Source: CAZJAH01 sp964544155 (GTDB lineage: Bacteria; Bacteroidota; Ignavibacteria; Kapaibacteriales; UBA2268). From it: a stretch of 64,000 nt of DNA. Shown piece after piece: positions 41,538-50,221 of this stretch (positions within the stretch are counted from its first letter, which is position 1; each line of letters opens with the position of its first letter). A program made the translations under genes and the position numbers. Below the pieces are notes generated by a model. It saw only the letters and a program-made list of their open reading frames with translations. It was not told the origin of the DNA and did not search any database. Location of the stretch: positions 9,787 to 73,786 of the forward strand of contig CAZJAH010000012.1 of assembly GCA_964544155.1 (NCBI GenBank). Direction: 5' to 3'.

Positions 41538-43487
41538 TTATTTTTTGTCTTCTTTGTTTTCTTCTTCATCGACAACAGTGTAGTCTGCTTCTTCAACGTT
41601 GCCTTCGCCTTTTGTGCCGCCGGATTCCTGCTCTCCACCCGGCTGCTGAGCGCCTTCGGGGCCTGCCTGGCCTGCTCCGGGTTGCCCCTGCTGGCCGTAC
41701 ATCTCAGTGGAAGCCGTGCTCCATGCCTGGTTGAGCTCATCCATTGCCGAGCGCATATCTTCCGGCTTTTTCTTAATGGCTTCTGCGAGTTTGTTCTTGG
41801 CATCTTCGATCTTTTTCTTGTTCTCGGGCGTTAGTTTGTCGCCGAGTTCGCTAAGCTGCTTCTCCGTCGAGTAAACGAGCGAATCTGCCTGGTTGCGAAT
41901 GTCTATTTCTTCCTTTCGCTTTTTATCTTCATCAGAATGCTGCTGGGCTTCAGTTTTCATCTTATCGATTTCTTCTTTAGAAAGCCCGCTGGATGATTCA
42001 ATCCTGATGTTCTGCTCTTTATTAGTGGCCTTATCCTTAGCGCTAACGCCCAGGATACCATTAGCGTCAATATCAAAAGTAACCTCTACCTGAGGTACTC
42101 CTCTTGGTGCCGGCGGTATGCCGTCAAGATGGAATCTCCCGAGTGAGCGGTTATCTCTCGCCATTGAGCGTTCGCCCTGCAATACGTGTATTTCTACCGA
42201 AGTCTGGCTGTCGGCTGCTGTAGAAAATATCTCGGTTTTCTTGGTTGGTATTGTGGTATTCGCGGGAATCATCGGAGTCATCACTCCGCCCAGAGTTTCA
42301 ATACCGAGCGTAAGCGGAGTTACGTCAAGAAGAAGTACGTCCTGTACGTCTCCCGCGAGTACGCCGCCCTGGATAGCCGCGCCTATAGCAACAACCTCAT
42401 CAGGATTTACACCTTTTGATGGGTCTTTGCCGAAAAAGTCCTTAACAAGCTGCTGAATCTTAGGTATCCTTGTGGATCCTCCGACGAGGATAACTTCATC
42501 AACCTCATTAGGTGATATTTTGGCATCTTTGATAGCGGCTTCAACGGGGCCTAAAGTTTTTTCGAACAAGTCAGAGCAAAGGCTTTCAAATTTCGACCTC
42601 GTTATATTTAAATTAAAGTGCTTTGGCCCATCCTGTGTTGCCGTAATAAATGGCAGGTTGACATCTGTCTGAAGCATCTGTGAAAGTTCAGTTTTTGCTT
42701 TTTCAGCGGCTTCACGCAGCCTCTGTAGAGCCATGGCGTCTTTCCTTAAGTCGATGCCTTCTTCTTTTTTGAACTCATCGGCAAGGTAGTCGATCAATCT
42801 CTGGTCGAAGTTGTCACCGCCAAGGTGAGTATCGCCGTTAGTCGATTTCACTTCAAAAACTCCTTCGCCAATTTCAAGTATTGATATATCGAATGTACCG
42901 CCGCCAAGGTCATATACGGCAACGGTCATGTTCTTGCCTTTCTTATCCAGGCCGTATGAAAGCGCGGCAGCCGTAGGTTCATTAATTATTCTGCGTACCT
43001 TAAGCCCGGCAATCTCACCCGCGTCCTTAGTAGCCTGCCTCTGAGAGTCGTTAAAATATGCCGGCACTGTGATGACGGCTTCATCTACTTTCTGGCCGAG
43101 ATAATCTTCAGCTGTCTGTTTCATTTTTTTTAGAATCATAGCTGATATCTCAGGCGGCGAATAAAGCTTCCCGTCGATATCCACACGCGCTGAATTGCCG
43201 TCCGGCGCTGAAACCACTTTATAGGGCACCATGTCGATTTCTTCATTTACTTCATCGATCCTGCGGCCCATGAATCTCTTTATCGAATAAACTGTTTTAT
43301 TCGGATTAGTAATAGCCTGCCTTTTTGCGGCCTGCCCGACAAGCCTTTCACCGCTCTTGGAAAATCCGACCATCGACGGTGTTGTCCGCCCGCCTTCGGC
43401 ATTCTGAATAACTACCGGCGAGCTGCCTTCCATTACGGCAACACAGGAGTTTGTTGTGCCCAGGTCTATTCCGATTATTTTACCCAT
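41538..43487 (-). CDS. dnaK: Chaperone DnaK (Hsp70)
   Basis: A full-length 649-residue Hsp70. The nucleotide-binding domain opens with GIDLGTTNSCVAV and includes VPAYFNDSQRQATKDAG, EPTAAALSYG and VGGSTRIPKIQ. The substrate-binding domain begins near 390 (DVTPLTLGIETLGG) and the lid ends in a Gln/Gly-rich linker and EEADYTVVDEEE. It lies downstream of four small heat-shock genes on the same strand, with a gap of about 190 bases. dnaJ and grpE are not adjacent, and no CIRCE element is visible before it. Confidence 0.97.
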   Translation of the reverse strand: MGKIIGIDLGTTNSCVAVMEGSSPVVIQNAEGGRTTPSMVGFSKSGERLVGQAAKRQAITNPNKTVYSIKRFMGRRIDEVNEEIDMVPYKVVSAPDGNSARVDIDGKLYSPPEISAMILKKMKQTAEDYLGQKVDEAVITVPAYFNDSQRQATKDAGEIAGLKVRRIINEPTAAALSYGLDKKGKNMTVAVYDLGGGTFDISILEIGEGVFEVKSTNGDTHLGGDNFDQRLIDYLADEFKKEEGIDLRKDAMALQRLREAAEKAKTELSQMLQTDVNLPFITATQDGPKHFNLNITRSKFESLCSDLFEKTLGPVEAAIKDAKISPNEVDEVILVGGSTRIPKIQQLVKDFFGKDPSKGVNPDEVVAIGAAIQGGVLAGDVQDVLLLDVTPLTLGIETLGGVMTPMIPANTTIPTKKTEIFSTAADSQTSVEIHVLQGERSMARDNRSLGRFHLDGIPPAPRGVPQVEVTFDIDANGILGVSAKDKATNKEQNIRIESSSGLSKEEIDKMKTEAQQHSDEDKKRKEEIDIRNQADSLVYSTEKQLSELGDKLTPENKKKIEDAKNKLAEAIKKKPEDMRSAMDELNQAWSTASTEMYGQQGQPGAGQAGPEGAQQPGGEQESGGTKGEGNVEEADYTVVDEEENKEDKK

Positions 43488-43679
43488 AATTCCTCCATTA
43501 ATTCCATTATTACTTTTAATATTTCTATTTTCAAAAACTTTTAAAACTCTTATTTAAAGATCTATTAAAGGCAGATAGCAGAAAGCTTTGTTTAATTTGC
43601 CTCCTGCTACCGCCGGTTACTTTCTTATTGAGATACAATTTTAATACCACGAACAGCTTTAAGCAATATTTCTTTATGC

Positions 43680-44129
43680 TCAGCCGATCTGCACCTCTTT
43701 TTCTTTGTTTTCGGGAACAAGCCTGGCAACTGTAAGCCTGAGAATACCGTTATCGTACCGGGCATTAATCTTATCGCTATCAATATTTTCAGGAAGCTTG
43801 AAGCTTCGTGAAAATTCCCCGAACTTTCTTTCTTTACGACAGCAGGTATCTACTTCATCTTCTTTCTCAAATTTTTTTTCTCCGCTGATAGTCAGGATAT
43901 TCTCATTGTTGAACTTCAGTTTAATATCTTCTTTGGGAATACCCGGCACTTCAAATTCGAATACTATTGAATTTTTCAGCTCATAAATATCTACTTTAGG
44001 CGAAAATCCTCTGCCCTCGCTCATGCTGCGAGCGTAGGAATTTCTCATTTCGCGGGCAGCGCTGTCAGCATTTTTTACTGCCGTTTTAAGAATATTAAAT
44101 GGGCCCGATCTATAAAAGGGTGTATGCAT
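43680..44129 (-). CDS. Small heat-shock protein (Hsp20), fourth of four
   Basis: A 149-residue alpha-crystallin protein, the most divergent of the group at its N-terminus (MHTPFYRSGPFNILKTA). The core runs from about 45 (PKVDIYELKNSIVFEFEVPG) to 138 and has the motif ARYDNGILRLTV. A cysteine pair (DTCCRKER) in the loop near 97 is not found in the three others. These ATP-independent holdases bind unfolding proteins and hand them to DnaK, encoded next on the same strand. Confidence 0.93.
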   Translation of the reverse strand: MHTPFYRSGPFNILKTAVKNADSAAREMRNSYARSMSEGRGFSPKVDIYELKNSIVFEFEVPGIPKEDIKLKFNNENILTISGEKKFEKEDEVDTCCRKERKFGEFSRSFKLPENIDSDKINARYDNGILRLTVARLVPENKEKEVQIG

Positions 44130-44192
44130 TTTTTTCTCCGTATTTTTTTATTAATAACGGGCTGCCGTAGTGGCAGCCCATTCAGCCTGATC

Positions 44193-44639
44193 TTAGTCGA
44201 TTTTAACTTCAATTTCTTTAGGTTTTTCGGGTTCTTTCTTGTTGAGCGAAATATTCAGCACGCCATCTTCTACTTTTGCGTTTATGCTTTCGGTATCAAC
44301 ATTTTCCGGAAGCATAAATGAGCGCGTGAATTCGCCGTAACTCCTTTCAATCCTTACATAGGATTTCTTCTCGTCCTCTTTCTCCTCTACTATCCTTTTC
44401 TTTTCGCCTTTAATGATGAGTACATTGTCATCATTAATCGTTACCTTAACGTCCTCTTTTTTCATTCCCGGAAGTTCTGCCGAGATGTAGATTGATTTTT
44501 CATCTTCGGAAATATCTATTCTAGGGCTAAAACTGCCGTATTCGAAATTAACGCCCTTATCGAACTCATTGATAAAGCTGTTCATCTTGCGTGCGAGTCC
44601 TTCAAAGCCCCTAAACGGATCAAATCTTACGATTGCCAT
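44193..44639 (-). CDS. Small heat-shock protein (Hsp20), third of four
   Basis: A 148-residue Hsp20 starting AIVRFDPFRGFEGLARKM, nearly the same head as the next copy upstream. The crystallin core contains YISAELPGMKKEDVKV and AKVEDGVLNISL. The end IEVKID is a shortened anchor for oligomer contacts. A long charged loop (KKRIVEEKEDEKKSY) lies near 87. A GGAGGT ribosome site precedes it. Confidence 0.93.
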   Translation of the reverse strand: MAIVRFDPFRGFEGLARKMNSFINEFDKGVNFEYGSFSPRIDISEDEKSIYISAELPGMKKEDVKVTINDDNVLIIKGEKKRIVEEKEDEKKSYVRIERSYGEFTRSFMLPENVDTESINAKVEDGVLNISLNKKEPEKPKEIEVKID

Positions 44640-44696
44640 AATGAACCTCCTTTTTTTACTTATTTAAAATGATTAATTAATTTATTTACAGTTTTT

Positions 44697-45137
44697 TTAA
44701 CTAATATCAATTTGCCTTTCAGCCGGTTTATCCGGTTCTGATTTCTGGATTTCCAGCTTAAGCACGCCGTCTTTATATCCGGCTTTTACGTTTTCTGTGT
44801 CAGCATTATCAGGCAGGCGGAAAGCTCTGGCGAATTCACCGTAGCTTCTTTCCATCCTGTACCAGGTTTTGTTTTCATCGTTCTCTTCGACCTTTCTTTC
44901 TTTTTTCCCTCTGATAAGCAGGACCTTGTCATCGCTTACGCTGATCTTAATATCCTCTTTCTTCATTCCGGGCAATTCGGCTTCCACATATATCTTGCTT
45001 TCATCCTGTGATATATCTATGCCCGGGAGCCATCCTTCCCCTCGCCGCGGGAGGTTTCCGTAATCATTCAAAGATCGCTCCATTCTGTTAGTAAGTCCTT
45101 CGAAAACATCGAACGGATCATATCTTGTGATAGCCAT
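44697..45137 (-). CDS. Small heat-shock protein (Hsp20), second of four
   Basis: A 146-residue Hsp20 with head AITRYDPFDVFEGLTNRM and core motifs VEAELPGMKKEDIKI and AGYKDGVLKLEI. It ends QIDIS, which contains the I-x-I anchor typical of the family. The close match of head and core to the copy at 44193-44639 points to a fairly recent tandem duplication. AGGAGGT lies before the start. Confidence 0.93.
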   Translation of the reverse strand: MAITRYDPFDVFEGLTNRMERSLNDYGNLPRRGEGWLPGIDISQDESKIYVEAELPGMKKEDIKISVSDDKVLLIRGKKERKVEENDENKTWYRMERSYGEFARAFRLPDNADTENVKAGYKDGVLKLEIQKSEPDKPAERQIDIS

Positions 45138-45189
45138 AATTACACCTCCTCAAATTATTATCCTACAAAATTTGACTGAACATTAAAAA

Positions 45190-45624
45190 TTATTGAATAT
45201 CAACCTGAATTTCTTTAGCTTTCTGCGGTTCTAACTTTTTAATGCTTAACTCGAGTACACCGTTTTTGAATTTCGCGTCGATATTTTCTATGTCAGCGTC
45301 TTCAGGCAGCAAAAATGAACGGGCAAAGCTGCCGAATTTCCTTTCATTTCTTATAAGAGTATGCTCTTCTTCGATCTCTTTTTTCTTTTTCTCGCCTTTA
45401 ATAGTAAGCATTCTTTCGTCATTCACCGAGATCTTAATACCGCTTTTATCAATACCCGGCAGTTCAATATGCAGGAACATGGCGTTTTCGCCTTCGGTAA
45501 TATCCACATTTGGCCTGAAGTCATAATCTTCACTCATGTTTTTCTCGAAATCTTCGGCTATGTGGCTCAAAGTATGGGCGAACTTTTCAAAGTTCCTGAA
45601 CGGATCAAATTCATATCCTGGCAT
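45190..45624 (-). CDS. Small heat-shock protein (Hsp20), first of four
   Basis: A 144-residue Hsp20 and the first gene of the cluster. Head PGYEFDPFRNFEKFAHTL; core with LHIELPGIDKSGIKI and AKFKNGVLELSI; end IQVDIQ. It is followed at 52-62-base steps by the three other copies. AAAGGAGCC lies before its ATG and a predicted promoter about 55 bases upstream. Confidence 0.93.
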   Translation of the reverse strand: MPGYEFDPFRNFEKFAHTLSHIAEDFEKNMSEDYDFRPNVDITEGENAMFLHIELPGIDKSGIKISVNDERMLTIKGEKKKKEIEEEHTLIRNERKFGSFARSFLLPEDADIENIDAKFKNGVLELSIKKLEPQKAKEIQVDIQ

Positions 45625-45677
45625 TTTGCTGGCTCCTTTTTCTATGAAATAAATTTTTGATTTCGTCCTTATGATAG

Positions 45678-45708
45678 AAAAACTATGCCAGAATTGTTTT
45701 TATGTCAA
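45678..45708 (-). promoter_or_regulatory. Predicted promoter of the small heat-shock cluster
   Basis: On the minus strand: TTGACA begins the upstream element; from its TTG, 20 bases lead to TAGTTTTT, a seven-of-eight match to the Bacteroidetes TAnnTTTG element. The expected start is about 45-50 bases before the first Hsp20 gene. Confidence 0.45.
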
Positions 45709-45739
45709 TATGGCTTATCATATTGAATATATTGCAGTT

Positions 45740-45812
45740 ATGATGACAGGGAGTCATGACAAAATTGCAATGACATGACATAATGGCATAATTATATGAC
45801 ATGTGTTGAATT
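45740..45812. repeat. Short ATGACA/TGACATG repeats upstream of the heat-shock cluster
   Basis: Several copies of ATGACA occur within about 70 bases, including TGACAGGGAGTCA (an inverted TGAC/GTCA pair) and two TGACATG units. They lie 30-100 bases upstream of the predicted promoter and could be regulator sites; low-complexity drift is the alternative. Confidence 0.4.
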
Positions 45813-45947
45813 AATTATAAAGCCGTGAACTGTTTTAAACAATGGAAATTGACAGTTATGAATCAGGCCCGGCTATTGATGGATGAACTATTGGTTTGAA
45901 TAAATGTTAATAATAATAAAATTTAGGATGCGTTTAAATCCAAGTTC

Positions 45948-46002
45948 CTGATTTATTTAAGAACAACAAACGAATGTTCTTTTTATTGAAAAGACGATAA
46001 AT
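45948..46002. repeat. 55-base contig-end repeat, left copy
   Basis: These 55 bases (CTGATTTATTTAAG to GACGATAAAT) are identical to 46103-46157 on the other side of the N run. A shared end of this exact size is what an unmerged k-mer overlap gives. Confidence 0.9.
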
Positions 46003-46102
46003 NNNNNNNNNNNNNNNNNNNNNNNNNNNNNNNNNNNNNNNNNNNNNNNNNNNNNNNNNNNNNNNNNNNNNNNNNNNNNNNNNNNNNNNNNNNNNNNNNN
46101 NN
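46003..46102. other. Assembly gap of 100 N
   Basis: A run of exactly 100 N, the usual placeholder for a gap of unknown size. Its flanks are identical over 55 bases, so the true gap may be zero. It lies in a non-coding stretch of about 550 bases between the heat-shock cluster and the DoxX-like gene; apart from the repeats, no gene is seen there. Confidence 0.95.
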
Positions 46103-46157
46103 CTGATTTATTTAAGAACAACAAACGAATGTTCTTTTTATTGAAAAGACGATAAAT
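46103..46157. repeat. 55-base contig-end repeat, right copy
   Basis: Identical to 45948-46002. See the left copy. Confidence 0.9.
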
Positions 46158-46180
46158 TGTAAATATAAAGATTAGAATAA

Positions 46181-46642
46181 ATGAAGAATCTGATTATAAA
46201 AATTGACAGAAAAATCACTCTCTGGATGAGGCGCTGGAGCTTTACCGCAATTCGAATTTCCTTTGGCATAATTTTTATTTGGTTTGGTATATTAAAGCCT
46301 ATTGGCATCTCCTCAGCCGAAAACTTAGTTAAAGCTACCGTGGTTTGGCTTCCTATTGGCAGTCCTGAATTTTGGCTTGCCCTTATTGGCTGGTGGGAAG
46401 TCGCAATTGGATTGACCTTTCTTATCCCCCGCACCACTAAAATTGCCATTGCTTTGCTTTATCTCCAGATGTTTGGAACATTTATGCCTCTTTTTATGCT
46501 GCCTGAAGTATCATTCCAGAATGGAAATATCCTGGCTCCTACTATAGAAGGCCAATATATCATTAAAAATGTAATGATTATTTCAGCCGCGTTGGTTTTA
46601 GGCGGATATTACACTGCAAACAGGAATAATGCCGGCAAATAA
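46181..46642 (+). CDS. DoxX/YkgB-like small membrane protein
   Basis: A 153-residue protein with four hydrophobic segments: ISFGIIFIWFGILKPIG near 30, ALIGWWEVAIGLTFLI near 70, ALLYLQMFGTFMPLFML near 95 and VMIISAALVLGGYY near 135. This is the layout of the DoxX/DUF417 families, whose members are tied to redox or osmotic functions without a firm biochemical role. It stands alone before ppc, about 160 bases away. Confidence 0.7.
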   Translation: MKNLIIKIDRKITLWMRRWSFTAIRISFGIIFIWFGILKPIGISSAENLVKATVVWLPIGSPEFWLALIGWWEVAIGLTFLIPRTTKIAIALLYLQMFGTFMPLFMLPEVSFQNGNILAPTIEGQYIIKNVMIISAALVLGGYYTANRNNAGK

Positions 46643-46802
46643 GTGCAGAGGAACTTACAGGCTTCAAATGAAAAATTTAAAAAATATTACAGGGCTAATT
46701 ACGAATGTAAACTTGAAAACCAAAACGTTTAAATCCGTAATTCATAAAGGGATCAAGAAATGGCCCCATAGATTTTTTGTAAAAAAGTAACAAAGCGGAA
46801 AT

Positions 46803-49508
46803 ATGAATAGTATAGATTCACCATTTAAAAAAATCAACGACGACAAAAAATTTATTGTTGATTGCTATCTAGAGATGCTTTCGCGAATTAATGAAAGCGA
46901 AGTCGGTGATTTGATTAACAACACTTTGCGGGAAGTTAAGACTCAGGGCGATGAGCTCTCCGATGAGAAAATACTCCAATCACTGAGTATCTATTTCCAA
47001 TTGATGACATTAGTTGAAGAAAACGCCGCGACCCAATACAGAAGGAGGCTGGAAGATCAAAATAAGATGGCTTCTATCAGAGGTTCCTGGGCTGAAGCTT
47101 TCAATATCTGGAAAAATGCCGGCATTGATGAAAATGAGATGCTTCATGCTATATCTGAAACTAATATCATGCCGGTGCTAACTGCTCACCCAACAGAAGC
47201 CAAGCGGGTTACGGTCATAGAAATTCATCGTGAGTTATATTTGCTTTTAGTACAAAGAGAAAACGCCTCATTCAGCAAGCCTGAAAAAAACGCGATCAGG
47301 GAAAAGATAATCAATCTATTGGAACGATGGTGGAGAACAGGTGAAATCCACCTGGAAAAACCGGATATCAAAGATGAAAGAGCCAACGTGCTGCACTATC
47401 TGAGTAAGGTATTTCCGGCAGTACTTAAGAACGCGGATCAGCAATTAAAAAATTCCTGGATCGAAATGGGCTTAAATCCTGATAAGATCAAAAACCCTGA
47501 TTTTTTCCCGCAAATTAATTTCGGAAGCTGGGTAGGCGGAGACCGTGACGGACATCCTTTTGTAACCCCTACTGTTACCAAAGAAACCTTATTGCTTCAT
47601 AGAAAATCTGCTCTCGCCCTGATAAAAGAAGAACTGGTAAATATGGTAAAAAAAATATCTGTTTCTGCTCTTACCAACCCGGTTCCATTCGCGCTTTCAG
47701 AAGCGATCGCCCAAAAAGCGGAAGCACTGGGCGAAGCAGGCCAAAAAGCCATTAAACGTAATCATTATGAACCGTGGAGGCAGTTTGTCAATTTAATGAT
47801 CTGCCAGTTGGATAATACAATTTCAGAAAATTTCGCGGATTCTAAAATGTATTACAAGTCAAGTTCAGCTTTAGAAAGAGATTTAAAACTCCTTAGAGAT
47901 GTTTTAACGCTAAATGGATTGAAGGGACTGGCTGAAGATATATTATTTCCGGTAGAAAGATCTGCTAAATGCTTTGGATTCCATCTTGCTAAATTAGATA
48001 TCAGGCAAAACAGCGCCTTTCACGATAAAGCCATTTCTCAAATACTTAAGGCCATAGGCGAAAAAGACTATGATTTTGAAAATTGGGCTGAGGATAAGCG
48101 CGTCAATTACATAAACCAGTTGTTAGAAAACAACGCGCCAATTACTGATGTTACGGTATCTTACGGGCCGGAAGCAGATGATGTGCTGGATTATTACAGG
48201 GTGGTCCGCCAGCACATAAATCAATATGGCTTTGATGGTATCGGTTCATTTATTATAAGTATGACAAGAGATTTAAGTGATTTATTGGTTGTTTACTTAT
48301 TGATGCGTGAAACACAGCTGTTAAATACCAGCATCAGAGTAGTTCCGCTGCTTGAAACAATCGAAGACCTGCAAAACGGGCCGCGGATTTTAGACGCATT
48401 TTTAAAACATCCGGTTACGAAAAAACGAAACAGGAAAACTGCATACAAGCAGGAAGTCATGGTCGGTTACAGTGACAGTAATAAAGACGGCGGTACAATT
48501 GCCAGCAAATGGAATTTGCATAAAGCAGAAATAGCACTGTCTGAAAAAGGCAGGGAAAATAATACCGGTATATTCTTTTTCCATGGAGCAGGCGGCACTA
48601 TCAGCAGAGGTGGAGGCAAGTATCACCGTTTCCTCGAAAGCATGCCGGAGAAAACAGTTTTCGGCAGCTTTAAACTTACGGTACAGGGCGAATCCGTGGC
48701 TCAATTGTTCGGTAATCCGCTGACGGCGACCTACAACCTGAACGCATTATCATCGGGTGTGGCAAGGCACGTGGTTAAGAATAAAAACAATAGGGAAACT
48801 CCGCAATATCCTGTTGAATCAATGGAATTTCTCTCACAAAAATCTTTTGAGCATTACCGAGAGCTGATAGAAACCCCCGGTTTTATTAATTTTTACAGCA
48901 AAGCCACCTGCATAGATGTTTTAGAAAAAAGTAAAATCGGTTCACGGCCCGCGAGAAGAACTGGCACCAGGTCTCTTAATGACCTCAGGGCAATCCCGTG
49001 GGTGTTCAGTTGGAATTTATCCAGAATTACTTTATCCGGCTGGTATGGACTGGGAGAGGCCTTAAAAACACTAAAATCTGAAAAACCGCAAGATTATAAA
49101 AAACTAAAAGAAGCAATAAACAATTGGAGTTTCTTTAAGTTTCTGATGATTCAAACAGAAACGAATCTTATCCTTTCCAATCTGGAAATGATGAAACGCT
49201 ACGCTGAACTGGATGAAAATACAGAAGAACGGGAGCTGTTTATGGGAAAAATCCTGAAAGATCATCAAGCTGGTTTCCGATTGATCGAAGACTTGTTTGA
49301 CAAGCCTGCATCAATTAGAAGAAATGGCCAATATGATAATTTAAAGTGGCGCAATGATAAACTTGTGGCTTTACATAATTTACACCTTAAATATTTGAAG
49401 CGATGGCGCAGCATAGAAGTTGAGGATAGCGCAGAAAAAGAAAAATTATTAAACAAATTACTTAGCTTAATCAATGCCCTATCCAGCGGCTTAAAAAATA
49501 CGGGGTAA
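46803..49508 (+). CDS. ppc: Phosphoenolpyruvate carboxylase
   Basis: A full-length 901-residue enzyme that makes oxaloacetate from phosphoenolpyruvate and bicarbonate. Landmark motifs: TAHPTEAKR near 137, VGGDRDGHPFVTP near 243, GYSDSNKDGG near 557, FFHGAGGTISRGGG near 593 and RAIPWVFSWNLSR near 730; the end NTG matches the conserved C-terminus. In the conserved SWNQ-like block a leucine stands at the usual glutamine place. It feeds the TCA intermediates (anaplerosis). The gene is transcribed alone; AT content is a little higher than in the dsr genes. Confidence 0.97.
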   Translation: MNSIDSPFKKINDDKKFIVDCYLEMLSRINESEVGDLINNTLREVKTQGDELSDEKILQSLSIYFQLMTLVEENAATQYRRRLEDQNKMASIRGSWAEAFNIWKNAGIDENEMLHAISETNIMPVLTAHPTEAKRVTVIEIHRELYLLLVQRENASFSKPEKNAIREKIINLLERWWRTGEIHLEKPDIKDERANVLHYLSKVFPAVLKNADQQLKNSWIEMGLNPDKIKNPDFFPQINFGSWVGGDRDGHPFVTPTVTKETLLLHRKSALALIKEELVNMVKKISVSALTNPVPFALSEAIAQKAEALGEAGQKAIKRNHYEPWRQFVNLMICQLDNTISENFADSKMYYKSSSALERDLKLLRDVLTLNGLKGLAEDILFPVERSAKCFGFHLAKLDIRQNSAFHDKAISQILKAIGEKDYDFENWAEDKRVNYINQLLENNAPITDVTVSYGPEADDVLDYYRVVRQHINQYGFDGIGSFIISMTRDLSDLLVVYLLMRETQLLNTSIRVVPLLETIEDLQNGPRILDAFLKHPVTKKRNRKTAYKQEVMVGYSDSNKDGGTIASKWNLHKAEIALSEKGRENNTGIFFFHGAGGTISRGGGKYHRFLESMPEKTVFGSFKLTVQGESVAQLFGNPLTATYNLNALSSGVARHVVKNKNNRETPQYPVESMEFLSQKSFEHYRELIETPGFINFYSKATCIDVLEKSKIGSRPARRTGTRSLNDLRAIPWVFSWNLSRITLSGWYGLGEALKTLKSEKPQDYKKLKEAINNWSFFKFLMIQTETNLILSNLEMMKRYAELDENTEERELFMGKILKDHQAGFRLIEDLFDKPASIRRNGQYDNLKWRNDKLVALHNLHLKYLKRWRSIEVEDSAEKEKLLNKLLSLINALSSGLKNTG

Positions 49509-49645
49509 TTGCAGGCAGCAACAGGACAACGCTTATAGCATTTTATTTCAGCGAATTTGAAGGGATTTGCCTTTAATTATCGGGCCATTAAATTAATTAA
49601 TAAATAAAGTCTAGTAAAAAAATAAAGTATTACTTTGGAGGCACC

Positions 49646-50182
49646 ATGACACCGAGATTACTGTTTGCATTAATTATCGCTTTATTCATTGGCGGCTGTG
49701 TGGGCGAACGCGGCCCGACAGGACCTCGCGGTGAGGGAAACGCGGAAATCCGGACATTTTTCTATAATCTGAATCCGGCAGACTGGCAGCCGACAGAAGC
49801 TGTCGACCAGTGGTTCATCCGAATAAACGAACCATTTATAACGGCATCCGTTACGGATAACGGAGCTGTGCTGTGCTACTACCTTTCCGAGAACGGCGCC
49901 TGGTCGCTAATGCCGATCACAAATAATTATTATACACCCGAAGGGCAGATATACTCCGAGGAATTTTGGTTTTCATATTTTGACGGCTTTATAGATTTCG
50001 ACTACAGAGATATGCATCCGACAGAACCACTGCCTCCGGGCGGCCTTATAGAAATTAAAGCGGTGATAATAGAGAATTGGAGTAGTGTATCATCCATGAT
50101 CGGGCAGGATGACATTAAAACTTATGATAGTCTGGAAGCTGCCCTGAATTTAAAAAATGACAGTGAAGAAATTACGGAATGA
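49646..50182 (+). CDS. Small lipoprotein of unknown function
   Basis: A 178-residue predicted lipoprotein with lipobox IGGC (Cys18) followed by a short collagen-like piece, GERGPTGPRGEG. The rest is beta-rich with aromatic residues (WFIRINEPF, LCYYLSENGAW, FWFSYFDGFIDF). Proteins of this plan are frequent in Bacteroidota and of unknown role. ACTTTGGAGGCACC precedes the ATG. murQ follows 39 bases later, but a common role is not obvious. Confidence 0.75.
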   Translation: MTPRLLFALIIALFIGGCVGERGPTGPRGEGNAEIRTFFYNLNPADWQPTEAVDQWFIRINEPFITASVTDNGAVLCYYLSENGAWSLMPITNNYYTPEGQIYSEEFWFSYFDGFIDFDYRDMHPTEPLPPGGLIEIKAVIIENWSSVSSMIGQDDIKTYDSLEAALNLKNDSEEITE

Positions 50183-50221
50183 TTTTTGCTTTAATCCGGC
50201 ATATAATTAATTGGAGAAAAA

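Noticed and set aside
43488..43679. CIRCE (HrcA) operator before dnaK
   Set aside because: I looked for the TTAGCACTC-N9-GAGTGCTAA pattern and found nothing similar in the spacer.
45948..46157. Direct repeats of 55 bases flanking the gap, as a target duplication of a mobile element
   Set aside because: Far longer than target duplications, exactly at contig ends, and no transposase gene is in view; an assembly overlap explains it better.
49700..49740. Collagen-like repeat in the small lipoprotein
   Set aside because: Only about three Gly-x-y units, too short to form a triple helix.
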